DNA of 64,000 nucleotides. Source: Vibrio hepatarius. Lineage in GTDB: Bacteria; Pseudomonadota; Gammaproteobacteria; Enterobacterales; Vibrionaceae. The stretch spans positions 1-64,000 of the forward strand of contig NZ_JAHKPM010000032.1 of the NCBI RefSeq assembly GCF_018860525.1. The letters are read 5' to 3'. The position numbers were made by a program, and so were the translations under genes. This document shows positions 29,244 through 39,072 of this stretch, in pieces. Below the pieces are notes generated by a model. That model did no database searches and had not been told where the DNA came from. It saw nothing but the letters and a program-made list of their open reading frames with translations. The first letter of the stretch is position 1; the number at the start of each line of letters is the position of its first letter.

Positions 29244-30417
29244 AACAGCAGTAATTCAATGGCTGGTTTGGTCAGAGAGCCAACAAGAGGTGATAGCGAG
29301 TGGTGATTTGCAAGATCACCAGGACTTATCAGACCTTACCCATTACGCTGAAGGGCGTCAGCTTATTTTATTAGTATCAGCTGAGAATTTGGTATTAACT
29401 ACGTTGGACATTCCCGCAGGGGCGAGCCGTCAGTTAGAACCAATGCTGCCATTTATGCTAGAAGATGACATTGCTCAAGATGTGGATGAATTGCATTTTA
29501 CTGTACTTGCCAAGCAAAATGGGCAAGCTCATGTTTGTGGCATAGATTATAGTTGGTTAGAGGCCATACTTGCTGATTTCCTAGAGCTGGGATTTGTAGT
29601 GCACAAGATCTTACCTGATGCACTTGCTTTGCCTGTTGCTGAAGACATGGCTCTAATGGCGGTTGAATTAGATGGCCAGTGGTTGGTAAAAAAAGGCCAG
29701 TATCAGGCCGTGAGTGTTGATCAAGCTTGGCTTACTATTTTGGCGCAATCTAGTTGGGTTAAGCAAGGTGAGGATTATCTATCGCTAAAGGCTTTTTCTG
29801 CATTACCAGCTATTGGTTTGTCGGAAGGGCAGAACTGGCAAAATGAATCACCGCAGTTAGTCATGCAGTTGCTTGCTGAAGGTGCAGTGCAGAGTAAGAT
29901 GAATTTACTCTCAGGGGAATTCAAACCTAAATCTTCATTTGGTCGCCATCTCAATATATGGCGTAAAACCGGGATAGCGGCTGGTATTTTAGTGGTTATG
30001 CTGAGTGTGAATAACTGGTTAGAAATAAAAAATGCAGAAGCACAAGCCCATGCATACCGAGAAGAGAGTGAACGTATTTTTCGCCAGATAACCAGCAAAA
30101 ATAAAATTCCTACGATTACCTACCTCAAACGGGAGCTGAAGCGTGAAGAGAAGCTATTAGTGGGTGGTGGTGGCGACTCTGTATTGAACTGGATGATAAA
30201 AATGCCTAAAGCAATGAAGCAAGTTCCTGGGCTTAAGTTAACTAGCTTTAAATATGATGGCTCCCGTGATGAGGTGCGATTGCAAGCTCAGAGTAATGAC
30301 TTCCAAACCTTTGAAAAGGCAAGGGAGCTAATGTCAGAGCAATTTACAGTTGAGCAGGGACAGCTGAGTAAATCCGGTTCTTTAGTGAACGGCACCTTTG
30401 TGCTTAAGAGTCTATAG
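29206..30417 (+). CDS. gspL: Type II secretion protein GspL
   Basis: Bitopic inner-membrane protein that recruits the GspE ATPase. The 403 residues have a cytoplasmic actin-like domain (about 1-240, [40 protein letters not shown]), one membrane helix (about 258-275, [18 protein letters not shown]) and a periplasmic ferredoxin-like domain. I chose the GTG at 29206 (MNEFLIVRL) with GGAGG upstream, over the TTG four codons earlier; it gives the same length as V. cholerae EpsL. The start lies within gspK. Confidence 0.95.
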   Translation: MNEFLIVRLSKNKTAVIQWLVWSESQQEVIASGDLQDHQDLSDLTHYAEGRQLILLVSAENLVLTTLDIPAGASRQLEPMLPFMLEDDIAQDVDELHFTVLAKQNGQAHVCGIDYSWLEAILADFLELGFVVHKILPDALALPVAEDMALMAVELDGQWLVKKGQYQAVSVDQAWLTILAQSSWVKQGEDYLSLKAFSALPAIGLSEGQNWQNESPQLVMQLLAEGAVQSKMNLLSGEFKPKSSFGRHLNIWRKTGIAAGILVVMLSVNNWLEIKNAEAQAHAYREESERIFRQITSKNKIPTITYLKRELKREEKLLVGGGGDSVLNWMIKMPKAMKQVPGLKLTSFKYDGSRDEVRLQAQSNDFQTFEKARELMSEQFTVEQGQLSKSGSLVNGTFVLKSL

Positions 30418-30425
30418 GGGGGCGG

Positions 30426-30932
30426 ATGAAACAGTTATTAATATCACAATTATTAACGCCAGTGCAGCGCTGGTGGATAAGCACCAGCCAGCGCGAGCAG
30501 CGTATGCTGATGGCCTGCGGTGCATTTTTGTGCTTAGGCATTATTTATTGGGGTGTGGTGCAACCAGTTAGCCAAAGGGCAGAGATGGCAACGCAGCGGA
30601 TCCAAAGTGAAAAGCAACTGCTGAGTTGGGTTAAAGATAAAGCGAATAGTATTAGTCAATTGCGTGCACAGGGCGGGGTTTCTTCTTCAAGCTTGCCTTT
30701 AAACCAATCGATTTCGTCTTCGGCATCACGTTTTGGTGCTGAGCTTGTGAGGGTTCAGCCTCGTGGTGAAGAATTACAAGTATGGGTGCAACCAATGCCG
30801 TTTAATCGATTAGTTGATTGGATGACTTTTCTAAAAGAGAAGCATGGTGTGTCAGCGACATTTATGGATATAGATAAAGGCGATCAAGAAGGAACTGTTG
30901 AAATTAAGCGCCTCCAGTTTGTAAAAGGATAG
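30426..30932 (+). CDS. gspM: Type II secretion protein GspM
   Basis: Small bitopic inner-membrane partner of GspL, 168 residues. A cytoplasmic tail with STSQREQRMLMACGA leads into one membrane helix (about 29-46, MLMACGAFLCLGIIYWGVVQP), then a coiled region and a periplasmic ferredoxin-like fold (RVQPRGEELQVWVQPMPFNRLVDWM). GGGGGCGG precedes the ATG, 8 bp after gspL. Confidence 0.94.
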   Translation: MKQLLISQLLTPVQRWWISTSQREQRMLMACGAFLCLGIIYWGVVQPVSQRAEMATQRIQSEKQLLSWVKDKANSISQLRAQGGVSSSSLPLNQSISSSASRFGAELVRVQPRGEELQVWVQPMPFNRLVDWMTFLKEKHGVSATFMDIDKGDQEGTVEIKRLQFVKG

Positions 30933-30938
30933 AGTGAA

Positions 30939-31703
30939 GTGAAAAAAGTGATTCTGCTGAGTTTAGCTCTGTTTATGGTGTTCTTGATTAGCGCCATAGC
31001 ACATGTGCCAGCTCAGGTTGTATTGAATTATTTACCGTTACCTTCACAACTTGTTTTAAGTGGGGTTTCTGGCAGCATGTGGAATGGGCATGCTGCAGGT
31101 GTTAAGTGGCAAGAGAATAACCTTGGTGCAATCAATTGGCAGCTAGCGCCGCTCAAGTTTTTGACCGCAAAAATTGAGGCTCAGGTGCGCTTTGGCCATG
31201 GTAGTGATATGAAGATTAACGGGCGAGGTACTGTTGGTATGAGCACTTCAGGTCCGTATGCATATAATTTAATTGTTTCCCTTCCTGTTGCAAAGGTCCT
31301 AGATATGGCGCCACCATTACCAATTCCGGTCGAATTAACCGGCCAAGTGGAGCTGAGTATTAAGTCTATGATCTATGATGCGCCTTATTGTCAATCGGGA
31401 TCGGGGTCGTTAGTTTGGAATACGGATAAAGTCATCACTCCTCTAGATGAATTGACTTTAGGCCCAGTGGTGGCCAATTTTACATGTCAAAATAGTGAAA
31501 TTACGCTAAATGCGGAGCAAAGTAGTCAGCATGTAAGTAGTGCTGCTGATGTCGTGTTGAGCCCCAATCGTACTTATCAAGCATCGGCATGGTTTAAACC
31601 AGAGGGCAACTTCCCTCAGGCTTTTTCTGAACAACTAAGGTGGCTACCAGAGCCTGATGGACAAGGCCGTTACCAGTTTACTTATCAAGGGCGTGTAAAC
31701 TAG
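30939..31703 (+). CDS. gspN: Type II secretion protein GspN
   Basis: Last gene of the operon; 254 residues, inner-membrane protein with one N-terminal helix (about 3-23) and a periplasmic beta-rich domain (LVLSGVSGSMWNGHAAGVKW is the family pattern). GspN is not essential for secretion in some species. The start is GTG at 30939. No T-rich terminator follows; instead two stem-loops lie at the junction with the convergent envZ. Confidence 0.93.
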   Translation: MKKVILLSLALFMVFLISAIAHVPAQVVLNYLPLPSQLVLSGVSGSMWNGHAAGVKWQENNLGAINWQLAPLKFLTAKIEAQVRFGHGSDMKINGRGTVGMSTSGPYAYNLIVSLPVAKVLDMAPPLPIPVELTGQVELSIKSMIYDAPYCQSGSGSLVWNTDKVITPLDELTLGPVVANFTCQNSEITLNAEQSSQHVSSAADVVLSPNRTYQASAWFKPEGNFPQAFSEQLRWLPEPDGQGRYQFTYQGRVN

Positions 31704-31737
31704 AGCTACTTATATTTTTGCAAATAGCCTTTATGGT

Positions 31738-31763
31738 AAATTTCCATCCTAGTATGTGGAAAT
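31738..31763. repeat. Stem-loop at gspN/envZ convergent junction
   Basis: An arm reading ATTTCCA pairs with TGGAAAT around an approximately ten-base loop. It spans the envZ stop codon and has no T-run on either side. It is adjacent to the larger hairpin at 31765-31801. Confidence 0.45.
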
Positions 31764-33080
31764 ACTCAAATCAGCTTTAGCCGTCGGAAAGCTGATTTGA
31801 GCTCTAAGCCCACCGATACTACGATTACTGATAGTCACGCATCCTTGGTGCTGATTGGCAATGCGTTTAGCTATTGCTAGCCCTAGCCCTGTACCTTCAC
31901 TTCCACGTGCAGTATCTCCCCGAGTGAATGGCTCGAATAATTTGCCTATCTGGTTTTCTTCAATACCTGGGCCATTATCTTCAACACAAACCCACACCAG
32001 TGTGTGGTCGGCAGTGACGCCTGTGCTTATTTTAATCCAGCCGTCACCATAGCGGATTGCATTAATCACTAAGTTAGTAAGTGCTCGCTTTATGGCAATC
32101 GGGTTACCATGAGCTTGCTTGAGCGGTAAGTGAAAGTCGGTTTCAATTTTCACTTCATACCCACCTTCAGCAGAGGCGACCTCGTTGGCTATTTCATTGA
32201 GGTTTACCGAAATGAAAGCGCCTCTGTCTGCAGGTTTTAGGTAGTCCATGAATTGACTGATTATTTGGTTGCATTCTTCGGTGTCGCTAATGATACTCTC
32301 TGCAAGATAACTATCTTGTGGAGACATCATCTCAGTGGCAAGCCGGATGCGTGTTAACGGGGTTCTCAAGTCGTGACTAATGCCTGCCATTAGAAGTGTT
32401 CGATCTTCTTCAAGGGCCTGAATACCCTTAGCCATTTGGTTGAATGCTATGGTTACTGCGCGAATTTCAGAAGCGCCTTTTATTGGTAGAGGCGGTGGTA
32501 TATTACCTTGCCCCACACCTTTAGCAGCCTTTTCTAAGGTGATCAATGGTCTGTTTTGTAAGCGGACCACCACCCACCCACCAGCAACAATCAGCACTAC
32601 CATGATTAAGCTATTACGAAATAACGGTGCAAAGTCTTTTTCTTGTAACTCAGAGAGTGGAATACGTAGTAAAGAGCCAGGTAAGGAATCAATTTTTAAC
32701 CACAGTACATAGCTCTCGGGGCCGAGCGTCATACGTACATCGGTTTGAGTACCTAACTCTTTGCTCATTTCTTCGCTCATTAGGTCAATATTCATACCTT
32801 GATAGTATTCGCTTGCGATTGGGCTATCATCGCTATGAAGAGTGACACCGAGCTGTTCAAGCACCCTTCTTCGTAATGGTGCATCCATTTGAAGTTCGTG
32901 CTCTGCATTTGCAGAGTCATCTAGCATAAGGCTTATTTCATGACCGAGTATCTTATTAAACTGCTGTAGGCTAGGCATTAAAGCGTAATTGAATACGGCG
33001 TAATAGGAGTATATCTGGCTGGCGATAAGTAAGGTAAAGAAGATAAATATCGATTGGGTAAATGAACTCGTAATACGCAT
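31749..33080 (-). CDS. envZ: Osmosensor histidine kinase EnvZ
   Basis: Inner-membrane kinase/phosphatase for OmpR, which controls porins and osmotic responses. In 443 residues: membrane helix 1 (about 10-30), periplasmic sensor (about 31-152), helix 2 (about 156-173), HAMP linker ([17 protein letters not shown]), phosphotransfer domain with H236 in [12 protein letters not shown], and GHKL domain with [19 protein letters not shown] and [11 protein letters not shown]. It is 69 bp after ompR. The 3' coding end contains a perfect 14-bp hairpin (31765-31801). Confidence 0.96.
   Translation of the reverse strand: MRITSSFTQSIFIFFTLLIASQIYSYYAVFNYALMPSLQQFNKILGHEISLMLDDSANAEHELQMDAPLRRRVLEQLGVTLHSDDSPIASEYYQGMNIDLMSEEMSKELGTQTDVRMTLGPESYVLWLKIDSLPGSLLRIPLSELQEKDFAPLFRNSLIMVVLIVAGGWVVVRLQNRPLITLEKAAKGVGQGNIPPPLPIKGASEIRAVTIAFNQMAKGIQALEEDRTLLMAGISHDLRTPLTRIRLATEMMSPQDSYLAESIISDTEECNQIISQFMDYLKPADRGAFISVNLNEIANEVASAEGGYEVKIETDFHLPLKQAHGNPIAIKRALTNLVINAIRYGDGWIKISTGVTADHTLVWVCVEDNGPGIEENQIGKLFEPFTRGDTARGSEGTGLGLAIAKRIANQHQGCVTISNRSIGGLRAQISFPTAKADLSISTY
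31765..31801. repeat. Perfect 14-bp hairpin inside 3' end of envZ
   Basis: CTCAAATCAGCTTT and AAAGCTGATTTGAG are perfect reverse complements around a nine-base loop. It lies 14 bp inside the envZ coding end, between convergent gspN and envZ. There is no T-run on either strand, so it is not a classic intrinsic terminator. It could stop transcripts from both sides with Rho, or protect mRNA 3' ends. Confidence 0.7.
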
Positions 33081-33149
33081 GCCAAAGCCTTAGTCGCAAT
33101 CAATCAAAGGAATGTGAGACTTAGGCTCGCATTCTTACCGGATTATCCA

Positions 33150-33869
33150 TTATGCCTCTTTACCATCGGGAACAAAAACATAACCTAAACCCCAAACAGT
33201 TTGTATATAGCGCGGCTTACTCGGATCGATTTCAAGCATGCGACGTAGGCGCGATATTTGTACATCAATTGATCGCTCCATCGCAGAGTATTCACGACCT
33301 CTTGCCATATTCATCAGTTTGTCACGGGACATGGGTTCCCTCGCATTTGTTACCAGTGCTTTGAGGACGGCGAATTCACCAGAAGTCAGAGGCATGGCTT
33401 CATCCTTTTTGAACATTTCACGTGTACCTAAGTTGAGACTAAATTCACCAAACTCCACGATGGACTCTTCGGCACTCGGAGCGCCGGGAAGTTCAATGGT
33501 CTGACGGCGTAATACTGCCTTAATCCGAGCGAGTAATTCACGCGGGTTAAATGGTTTTGGTAAATAGTCATCTGCGCCGACCTCTAACCCGACAATGCGG
33601 TCTATTTCGTCACCTTTGGCAGTCAACATTAAAATAGGAAGGATATTGTTAGCGTTGCGAAGCCGTCGGCAGATAGATAAACCGTCCTCTCCTGGTAGCA
33701 TGAGATCCAGCACCATTAAATGGAAGTTTTCACGGGTCAATAGGCGGTCCATTTGTTCGCTGTTGGCAACACTGCGAACTTGAAATCCCTGTTCAGACAA
33801 GTAACGCTCTAGTAGTGCTCGCAAACGTGCATCGTCATCAACGACTAAAATCTTGTGCTTTTCTTGCAT
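33150..33869 (-). CDS. ompR: Osmoregulation response regulator OmpR
   Basis: OmpR-class regulator of 239 residues. The receiver has D11/D12, phosphoacceptor D55 (VLDLMLPGEDG) and K in MLTAKGDEID; the C-terminal winged helix has SGEFAVLKALV, RSIDVQISRLRRMLE and QTVWGLGYVF. AGGTGG precedes the ATG. It is the first gene of ompR-envZ and is divergent from greB. Phased repeats in the intergenic region may be an OmpR site. Confidence 0.97.
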   Translation of the reverse strand: MQEKHKILVVDDDARLRALLERYLSEQGFQVRSVANSEQMDRLLTRENFHLMVLDLMLPGEDGLSICRRLRNANNILPILMLTAKGDEIDRIVGLEVGADDYLPKPFNPRELLARIKAVLRRQTIELPGAPSAEESIVEFGEFSLNLGTREMFKKDEAMPLTSGEFAVLKALVTNAREPMSRDKLMNMARGREYSAMERSIDVQISRLRRMLEIDPSKPRYIQTVWGLGYVFVPDGKEA

Positions 33870-33971
33870 AAAATGAATCCACCTATTTGTAACCAGTGCT
33901 CAGAATGAGACGCGATTGGGCTCTTATCCCGACTAAAATGTAACATTCTTCTGCGTAAAGTGGTCAAAAGA

Positions 33972-33990
33972 ATTGTTAACCATTGTTACC
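33972..33990. promoter_or_regulatory. 10-bp phased direct repeat between ompR and greB
   Basis: ATTGTTAAC is followed at exactly ten-base spacing by ATTGTTACC. OmpR binds tandem half-sites ten bases apart containing GTTAC-like sequence, so this may be an autoregulatory site. A further TGTAACA lies about 30 bp away. This is inference from spacing and sequence only. Confidence 0.35.
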
Positions 33991-34048
33991 TTTTTATCCC
34001 TTTTTGGCTAATGTATACGCCATGCTCAATTTAGTAGTCCCATAACTT

Positions 34049-34540
34049 ATGAAAACAAACTTGATCACGCGAGAAGGCTTCCAACGATTAAAAAAAGAAC
34101 TCGACTATTTGTGGAGAGAAGAGCGCCCTGAAGTGACTAAGAAAGTGACTTGGGCAGCCGGCTTAGGCGATCGCTCAGAAAATGCTGATTATCAATATAA
34201 CAAAAAGCGCCTTCGTGAAATTGACCGCAGAGTGCGTTATCTTCGCAAGCGTTTGGAACAGGTTAAAGTGATAGATTACGCATCTCAGCAAGAAGGCAAG
34301 ATTTTTTTTGGTGCTTGGGTTGAGGTGGAAAACCAAGCCGGAGAGGTGAAAAAATTTCGTATTGTTGGTCCTGATGAAATTTATGGAGATGCGAAAGGAT
34401 ATATTTCTATTGATTCACCTATGGCTAGGGCTTTACTTAAGAAAGAAGTGGACGATGAAGTGATGGTAAGAACGCCTGAGGGAGAGAAAGAGTGGTTTGT
34501 AAACAGCATTGTTTATCAAATAGATGATGCTAATAATTAA
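34049..34540 (+). CDS. greB: Transcription elongation factor GreB
   Basis: Stimulates RNA cleavage by backtracked RNA polymerase. The 163 residues have the N-terminal coiled-coil hairpin with the catalytic acidic tip (GDRSENADYQYNKKRLREID) and the C-terminal FKBP-like domain (FRIVGPDEI, ISIDSPMARALLKK). The YLWREERPEV and RRVRYLRKRL segments point to GreB rather than GreA. There is no clear Shine-Dalgarno. It is divergent from ompR, as in other gammaproteobacteria. Confidence 0.96.
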   Translation: MKTNLITREGFQRLKKELDYLWREERPEVTKKVTWAAGLGDRSENADYQYNKKRLREIDRRVRYLRKRLEQVKVIDYASQQEGKIFFGAWVEVENQAGEVKKFRIVGPDEIYGDAKGYISIDSPMARALLKKEVDDEVMVRTPEGEKEWFVNSIVYQIDDANN

Positions 34541-34548
34541 TAAACTAA

Positions 34549-34570
34549 CAGCCGTGCCTATGTACGGCTG
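34549..34570. terminator. Hairpin between greB and retropepsin-repeat gene
   Basis: CAGCCGT/ACGGCTG with an eight-base loop lies between two convergent genes. The minus-strand side is followed by TTAGTTTATTAATTA and the plus-strand side by AAAGAG, so it is a better terminator for the minus-strand gene. It may serve both. Confidence 0.5.
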
Positions 34571-34581
34571 AAAGAGATACA

Positions 34582-36492
34582 TTATTTCTCGTATCTAGGT
34601 TTATCTGTGACTATGTAGTTAGCTTCACTGGCGACCATAGTGCCATGTTTTAGGAAGTTTTTACCTAATATCATGCTGTAATGAAAGCGACTACGGTCTT
34701 GGAGATTGACTCGAACTTTCTTTTCTAGATCGCCAAGCTTAACCTGCATTTCAACCACAGGACGGACGTTGGCTTTCTCTCCCTTTTTTGCCTTGATACG
34801 CATAACATCAACGACTGGTTTGGTGAACTTTTTGCTCATCCCAACATCGTTTTCATAGATGAAGCTGACCATGTCCTGCCCATTTTTTTTAAATTGCTTG
34901 ATTTTTTTAGCGTTGATTGAGCTTACATCGGCGCCAGTATCGAGCTTGACTGGGAAAGACATGCCTTCGACTTGCGCGACTTCAATGTGACCTACTTTAA
35001 ATAATGGTTCGCTATCTAACAGGTGGTCTGAACGTGTATTAAGCAGCACGCCACCTTTGGCTATATTATGACCCAAGACAAAAAAAGGTTGCTGATGCTT
35101 TTCTTTGTCGAGTATATCGAGAGCAAAACGTATCGATTGTTTTTGATTACCAACTAAAAAGTCGCCTTCCACAACGGGGCGAACCGAATCACCTACTTTG
35201 AGTTTTTTAATAACGGCTTTCGTTAGTTTTTCCGCTTTACCTGTAGTTGTTGGTAGATAAAAAGTGACAACTTCTTGTTGATCTTTTTTAGTGAGTTCGA
35301 AACTTTCGACGCGAAGCAGTGGTGTTTTAACGGTAAAACTTGGGTGTGCAGGGAGGGTAATGTTATCTAATTTTATTGATTCTTGCGTTGAAATAACAAG
35401 AGGATCGGCTTTTAGTGCTGAGTTGAATGTTTGTCCATCTTCGAGCAAGTTTTCATTGTCAGTATCTATCACAAAGTGCTGACTGGCTAACTCTTTACCA
35501 ATTCTTATTTGAGAGCTGAACTTACTTCGATCACGTAAATAAACTAGCCAGTATTGAGTGTGGGTTTTATCTATCTTGACAGGAAGGTAAACCAGAGGGC
35601 GTTCGCCGCTGCTCGTTTTGAGCATGCGAACTAAGGGGAGGGTCATGGCTTGACGCTTTTTATTTTCGCCTTCCAGAGAAAAAGAGACTTGTTTATTTTT
35701 TTTGTCTATTTGAATATTTAGCCCGTGGGCACTGGTATAGCGAGCTGTGGTTGATATGCTGGTTTTATAGGTTGTATCAGAGATGCGGACTAAGTCTTTT
35801 TTGCCAATCATTCTCGCGTTAGGTTGCTCTTGAAGGTAATCGTACCCCGCTAAAACCCAAGCATTGTCATTAAGGTAGGTCTTACCAATCAGGATTGGGG
35901 CCGAGAAGTGGGAGCGATCGGTTAAGTTAACCAAAGTTTCGACTTTTTTGTCTGCAATAGTTAAAGCAAGCTTTATCGCTGGGCGTAGAATTGGCGCTTT
36001 ACTGGTTCGGCTGCGGATAACACTCAGCTTTTCGAGCTTTTTATCTACAGTTATTGCCTTGCCTGTTATGGGGTGTTGTATGTTAAAGGTAATATGTACC
36101 TTATAAGCATCGAAGCTATTTTGATCCCAATTTGCTGAGGCAAACTTTTCGGCGTCCCAAGTCCCATTCGTGCCAATTAAATCACCGAAAACTGCCCACA
36201 TAAGTTGGTCATCTTTGAACTGTTTAAACTCTGGGTTGTTGCTGTATAAGTGAATATTATCAGCATGGATAGAGGTACTGTCGGCTCCTGTATCAATCTT
36301 GCCAGCGAAAGGGATTTGAGTAAGTTCTGGTATATCGCTGTAGTAGACATTTTCTATTCTACCCAGAACAGGTTTTCCATCAAGTTGATAAATGGGGTCT
36401 TGTGTGGTTGCAGCAATAGACTGCTGCCAAGCAAGTGGCATGGTGAGTAGAGTCCCTATTAGTATTAGGGCAGAAGAGGCTTTCTTCATCAT
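34582..36492 (-). CDS. Secreted protein with repeated RimK-associated retropepsin-like domains
   Basis: 636 residues with a signal peptide (about 1-28, ending SIAAT). The sequence has four modules that share the C-half motif of the family Pfam calls putative ATP-dependent zinc protease, now seen as retropepsin-like: DRSHFSAPILIGKTYL (191-206), DRSKFSSQIRIGKEL (320-334), a degenerate DKEKHQQPFFVLGHN (461-475) and DRSRFHYSMILGKNFL (about 598-613). The aspartic-protease signature DTGAD occurs in the first (D68) and last (about D517) module only. Usual members are single-domain and cytoplasmic near rimK, or secreted; a four-module form is unusual. The start is one of two adjacent ATGs. It is divergent from tex. 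Protease activity is inferred from the motif. Confidence 0.8.
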   Translation of the reverse strand: MMKKASSALILIGTLLTMPLAWQQSIAATTQDPIYQLDGKPVLGRIENVYYSDIPELTQIPFAGKIDTGADSTSIHADNIHLYSNNPEFKQFKDDQLMWAVFGDLIGTNGTWDAEKFASANWDQNSFDAYKVHITFNIQHPITGKAITVDKKLEKLSVIRSRTSKAPILRPAIKLALTIADKKVETLVNLTDRSHFSAPILIGKTYLNDNAWVLAGYDYLQEQPNARMIGKKDLVRISDTTYKTSISTTARYTSAHGLNIQIDKKNKQVSFSLEGENKKRQAMTLPLVRMLKTSSGERPLVYLPVKIDKTHTQYWLVYLRDRSKFSSQIRIGKELASQHFVIDTDNENLLEDGQTFNSALKADPLVISTQESIKLDNITLPAHPSFTVKTPLLRVESFELTKKDQQEVVTFYLPTTTGKAEKLTKAVIKKLKVGDSVRPVVEGDFLVGNQKQSIRFALDILDKEKHQQPFFVLGHNIAKGGVLLNTRSDHLLDSEPLFKVGHIEVAQVEGMSFPVKLDTGADVSSINAKKIKQFKKNGQDMVSFIYENDVGMSKKFTKPVVDVMRIKAKKGEKANVRPVVEMQVKLGDLEKKVRVNLQDRSRFHYSMILGKNFLKHGTMVASEANYIVTDKPRYEK

Positions 36493-36699
36493 AGTGTCCC
36501 GTGTGTGCGAAAGTACAGAAGTGAATCTGATATTCAGGGTATAAGTTTTTAATTAAGTCCAGTTTTGACATAAATTTGATGGATGTCTATCAGCAATTGG
36601 TAAATTTTATCAAGCTTAATTAAAAACGTTGCAAATTCTATCAAGGACCCCAATGTTCTATACACAAATTATCTCACTAAGAATGAAGAGAATCACCGG

Positions 36700-39012
36700 A
36701 TGAGCCAAGCTATCTGCCAAATGATTGCTCAGGAACTTAATGTTCGCCTTGAGCAAGTTACTGCGACTGTTAACCTGATCGATGATGGAAATACAGTGCC
36801 GTTTATTGCCCGATATCGTAAAGAGGTGACAGGAGGGTTGGATGATACCCAATTACGTAACCTTGATAGCCGACTAATGTATCTAAGAGAATTGGATGAT
36901 CGCCGTCAGACTATTCTCAAGTCGATTCAAGAGCAGGGCAAGCTAACCGGTGAACTGGAAACCGATATTCGCCAAGCAGATAGCAAAACGCGCTTGGAAG
37001 ACTTGTATTTGCCTTATAAACCTAAGCGCCGCACCAAAGGGCAGATTGCGATTGAGGCTGGCCTTGAGCCTTTGGCTGAAAAATTATGGGACCAGCCAGA
37101 CTATGACCCTGAGCAGCAAGCTTCTGGCTATGTCGACTTGAAAAAAGGTGTGGCAGATAGTAAAGCCGCGCTGGATGGCGCGCGTGCAATTATAATGGAA
37201 CGAATTGCAGAAGATGCCGATTTACTTGAGAAAATACGTGCATACCTAATTCGCCACGCCGAACTTGAAGCTCGAGTGGTTGAAGGTAAAGAACAAGATG
37301 GAGAAAAGTTTAAAGATTATTTCTCCCATTCTGAAGTGCTTAACAAAGTTCCTTCTCACCGTGCGTTGGCTATGCTGCGTGGTCGAAATGAAGGTTTCCT
37401 AACTTTAAACATGAATGCGGATCCACAGCAGGAACAGAGCGTTCGCCAGTCTTATTGCGAAAATATCATTTCAGACCATTATGGTATTTCGCTCAGTCAG
37501 GCAGCCAGTGATGGGTGGCGTAAACAGGTGATCAGTTGGGCTTGGCGCGTAAAGGTGTCAATGCATATGGAAACCGAGCTAATGGGTGCAATGAAAGAGC
37601 GCGCTGAGATTGAGGCAATAGAAGTTTTTGCCACCAACCTCAAAGACCTTTTGATGGCGGCGCCCGCAGGGCCACGTGCGACGTTAGGATTGGATCCTGG
37701 GCTTAGGACTGGGTCTAAAATTGCGGTGGTAGACTCGACCGGTAAAGTATTGACGACAGAGACTATCTATCCACATCAGCCTCAAAATCAGTACGATAAA
37801 TCGGCCCAAATAGTGGCGAGTTTAGTCGAAAAGTATGACGTTGATTTAATTGCGATTGGTAATGGCACTGCCTCGCGTGAAACAGACAGTTTTGTTGCAG
37901 AGCTAGTTAAACGCCACAACCTTAAAGTGCAAAAGATAATAGTCAGTGAGGCTGGGGCTTCGGTATATTCTGCCTCTGAGCTTGCAGCGAAAGAGTTTCC
38001 TCATCTAGATGTGTCATTGCGAGGCGCGGTATCAATTGCTCGCCGCCTGCAAGATCCTCTGGCGGAATTGGTTAAAATTGATCCCCAATCTATTGGTGTT
38101 GGTCAATACCAACATGATGTCAGTCAATCATTACTAGCAAAACGCTTAGATGCTGTCGTCGAGGATTGTGTGAATGCGGTAGGTGTGGATGTAAATACCG
38201 CCTCACCAGCTTTATTGACACGAGTTGCTGGTCTATCTAGCACTATCGCACAGAATATTGTTAATTATCGTGATGATTATGGTCGATTCGAAGCTCGTAC
38301 AACGTTGAAGAAAGTTGCTCGTCTAGGCCCGAAAGCATTTGAGCAATGTGCTGGTTTCTTGCGTATCATGGGGGGGATGAATCCACTTGATGCCTCTTCA
38401 GTCCATCCAGAAGCGTATCCTGTAGTCAAAGCCATAGCAGAGAAAAACGGTAAGAAGGTTGATGCTTTGATTGGGGATACACAATTTTTGCGTGATCTAC
38501 ATGCGCTTGACTATACCGATGAACATTTTGGTGTGCCTACAGTGACTGATATTATCAAAGAGCTTGATAAGCCAGGCCGTGACCCACGTCCTGAGTTTAA
38601 AACGGCAACTTTTGCTGATGGCGTTAACAAGGTCTCTGATTTGGAACCAGGAATGGTTTTGGAAGGTGTCGTTTCCAATGTGGCTAACTTTGGCGCTTTT
38701 GTCGATATTGGTGTTCATCAGGACGGACTTGTACATATTTCGGCTCTGACAGACCGTTTTGTTTCTGATCCGAGAGAAGTTGTCAAAGCGGGTGATATCG
38801 TCCAAGTTAAGGTGATGGAAGTCGATATTCAGCGTAAACGAATTGGCTTGTCTATGCGTCTTACTGATGAGCCGGGACAAGACAACCGTTCGCAACGCTT
38901 AGCAACTCCGCGTAATAATCCAGGTCGTTCGTCGCCCAAGCGTAATGATGAGTCATCAAATAATGCGATGGGTGGTGCTTTTGCTGCCGCTTTTGCTAAA
39001 GCAAAAAAGTAA
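36700..39012 (+). CDS. tex: Tex/YhgF S1-domain RNA-binding transcription accessory protein
   Basis: 770-residue nucleic-acid-binding protein involved in transcription and stress fitness. Domains in order are an N-terminal helical Tex region, a central YqgF/RNase H-like domain ([19 protein letters not shown]), helix-hairpin-helix repeats ([23 protein letters not shown]), a second HhH ([15 protein letters not shown]) and the S1 domain ([29 protein letters not shown], about 648-715). The tail is polar and Ala-rich. The ribosome binding site is weak (AAGAGA). A strong terminator follows. Confidence 0.96.
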   Translation: MSQAICQMIAQELNVRLEQVTATVNLIDDGNTVPFIARYRKEVTGGLDDTQLRNLDSRLMYLRELDDRRQTILKSIQEQGKLTGELETDIRQADSKTRLEDLYLPYKPKRRTKGQIAIEAGLEPLAEKLWDQPDYDPEQQASGYVDLKKGVADSKAALDGARAIIMERIAEDADLLEKIRAYLIRHAELEARVVEGKEQDGEKFKDYFSHSEVLNKVPSHRALAMLRGRNEGFLTLNMNADPQQEQSVRQSYCENIISDHYGISLSQAASDGWRKQVISWAWRVKVSMHMETELMGAMKERAEIEAIEVFATNLKDLLMAAPAGPRATLGLDPGLRTGSKIAVVDSTGKVLTTETIYPHQPQNQYDKSAQIVASLVEKYDVDLIAIGNGTASRETDSFVAELVKRHNLKVQKIIVSEAGASVYSASELAAKEFPHLDVSLRGAVSIARRLQDPLAELVKIDPQSIGVGQYQHDVSQSLLAKRLDAVVEDCVNAVGVDVNTASPALLTRVAGLSSTIAQNIVNYRDDYGRFEARTTLKKVARLGPKAFEQCAGFLRIMGGMNPLDASSVHPEAYPVVKAIAEKNGKKVDALIGDTQFLRDLHALDYTDEHFGVPTVTDIIKELDKPGRDPRPEFKTATFADGVNKVSDLEPGMVLEGVVSNVANFGAFVDIGVHQDGLVHISALTDRFVSDPREVVKAGDIVQVKVMEVDIQRKRIGLSMRLTDEPGQDNRSQRLATPRNNPGRSSPKRNDESSNNAMGGAFAAAFAKAKK

Positions 39013-39028
39013 CCTTGTATAGCAATAT

Positions 39029-39054
39029 AAATCCCCGCAGTGCGGGGATTTTTG
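39029..39054 (+). terminator. Terminator of tex
   Basis: ATCCCCGC/GCGGGGAT with a three-base loop, extended by A-T pairs, followed by a T-run, 17 bp after the tex stop. It also separates tex from the convergent orphan gene. Confidence 0.9.
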
Positions 39055-39072
39055 AGTAGTATTAAATGTACC

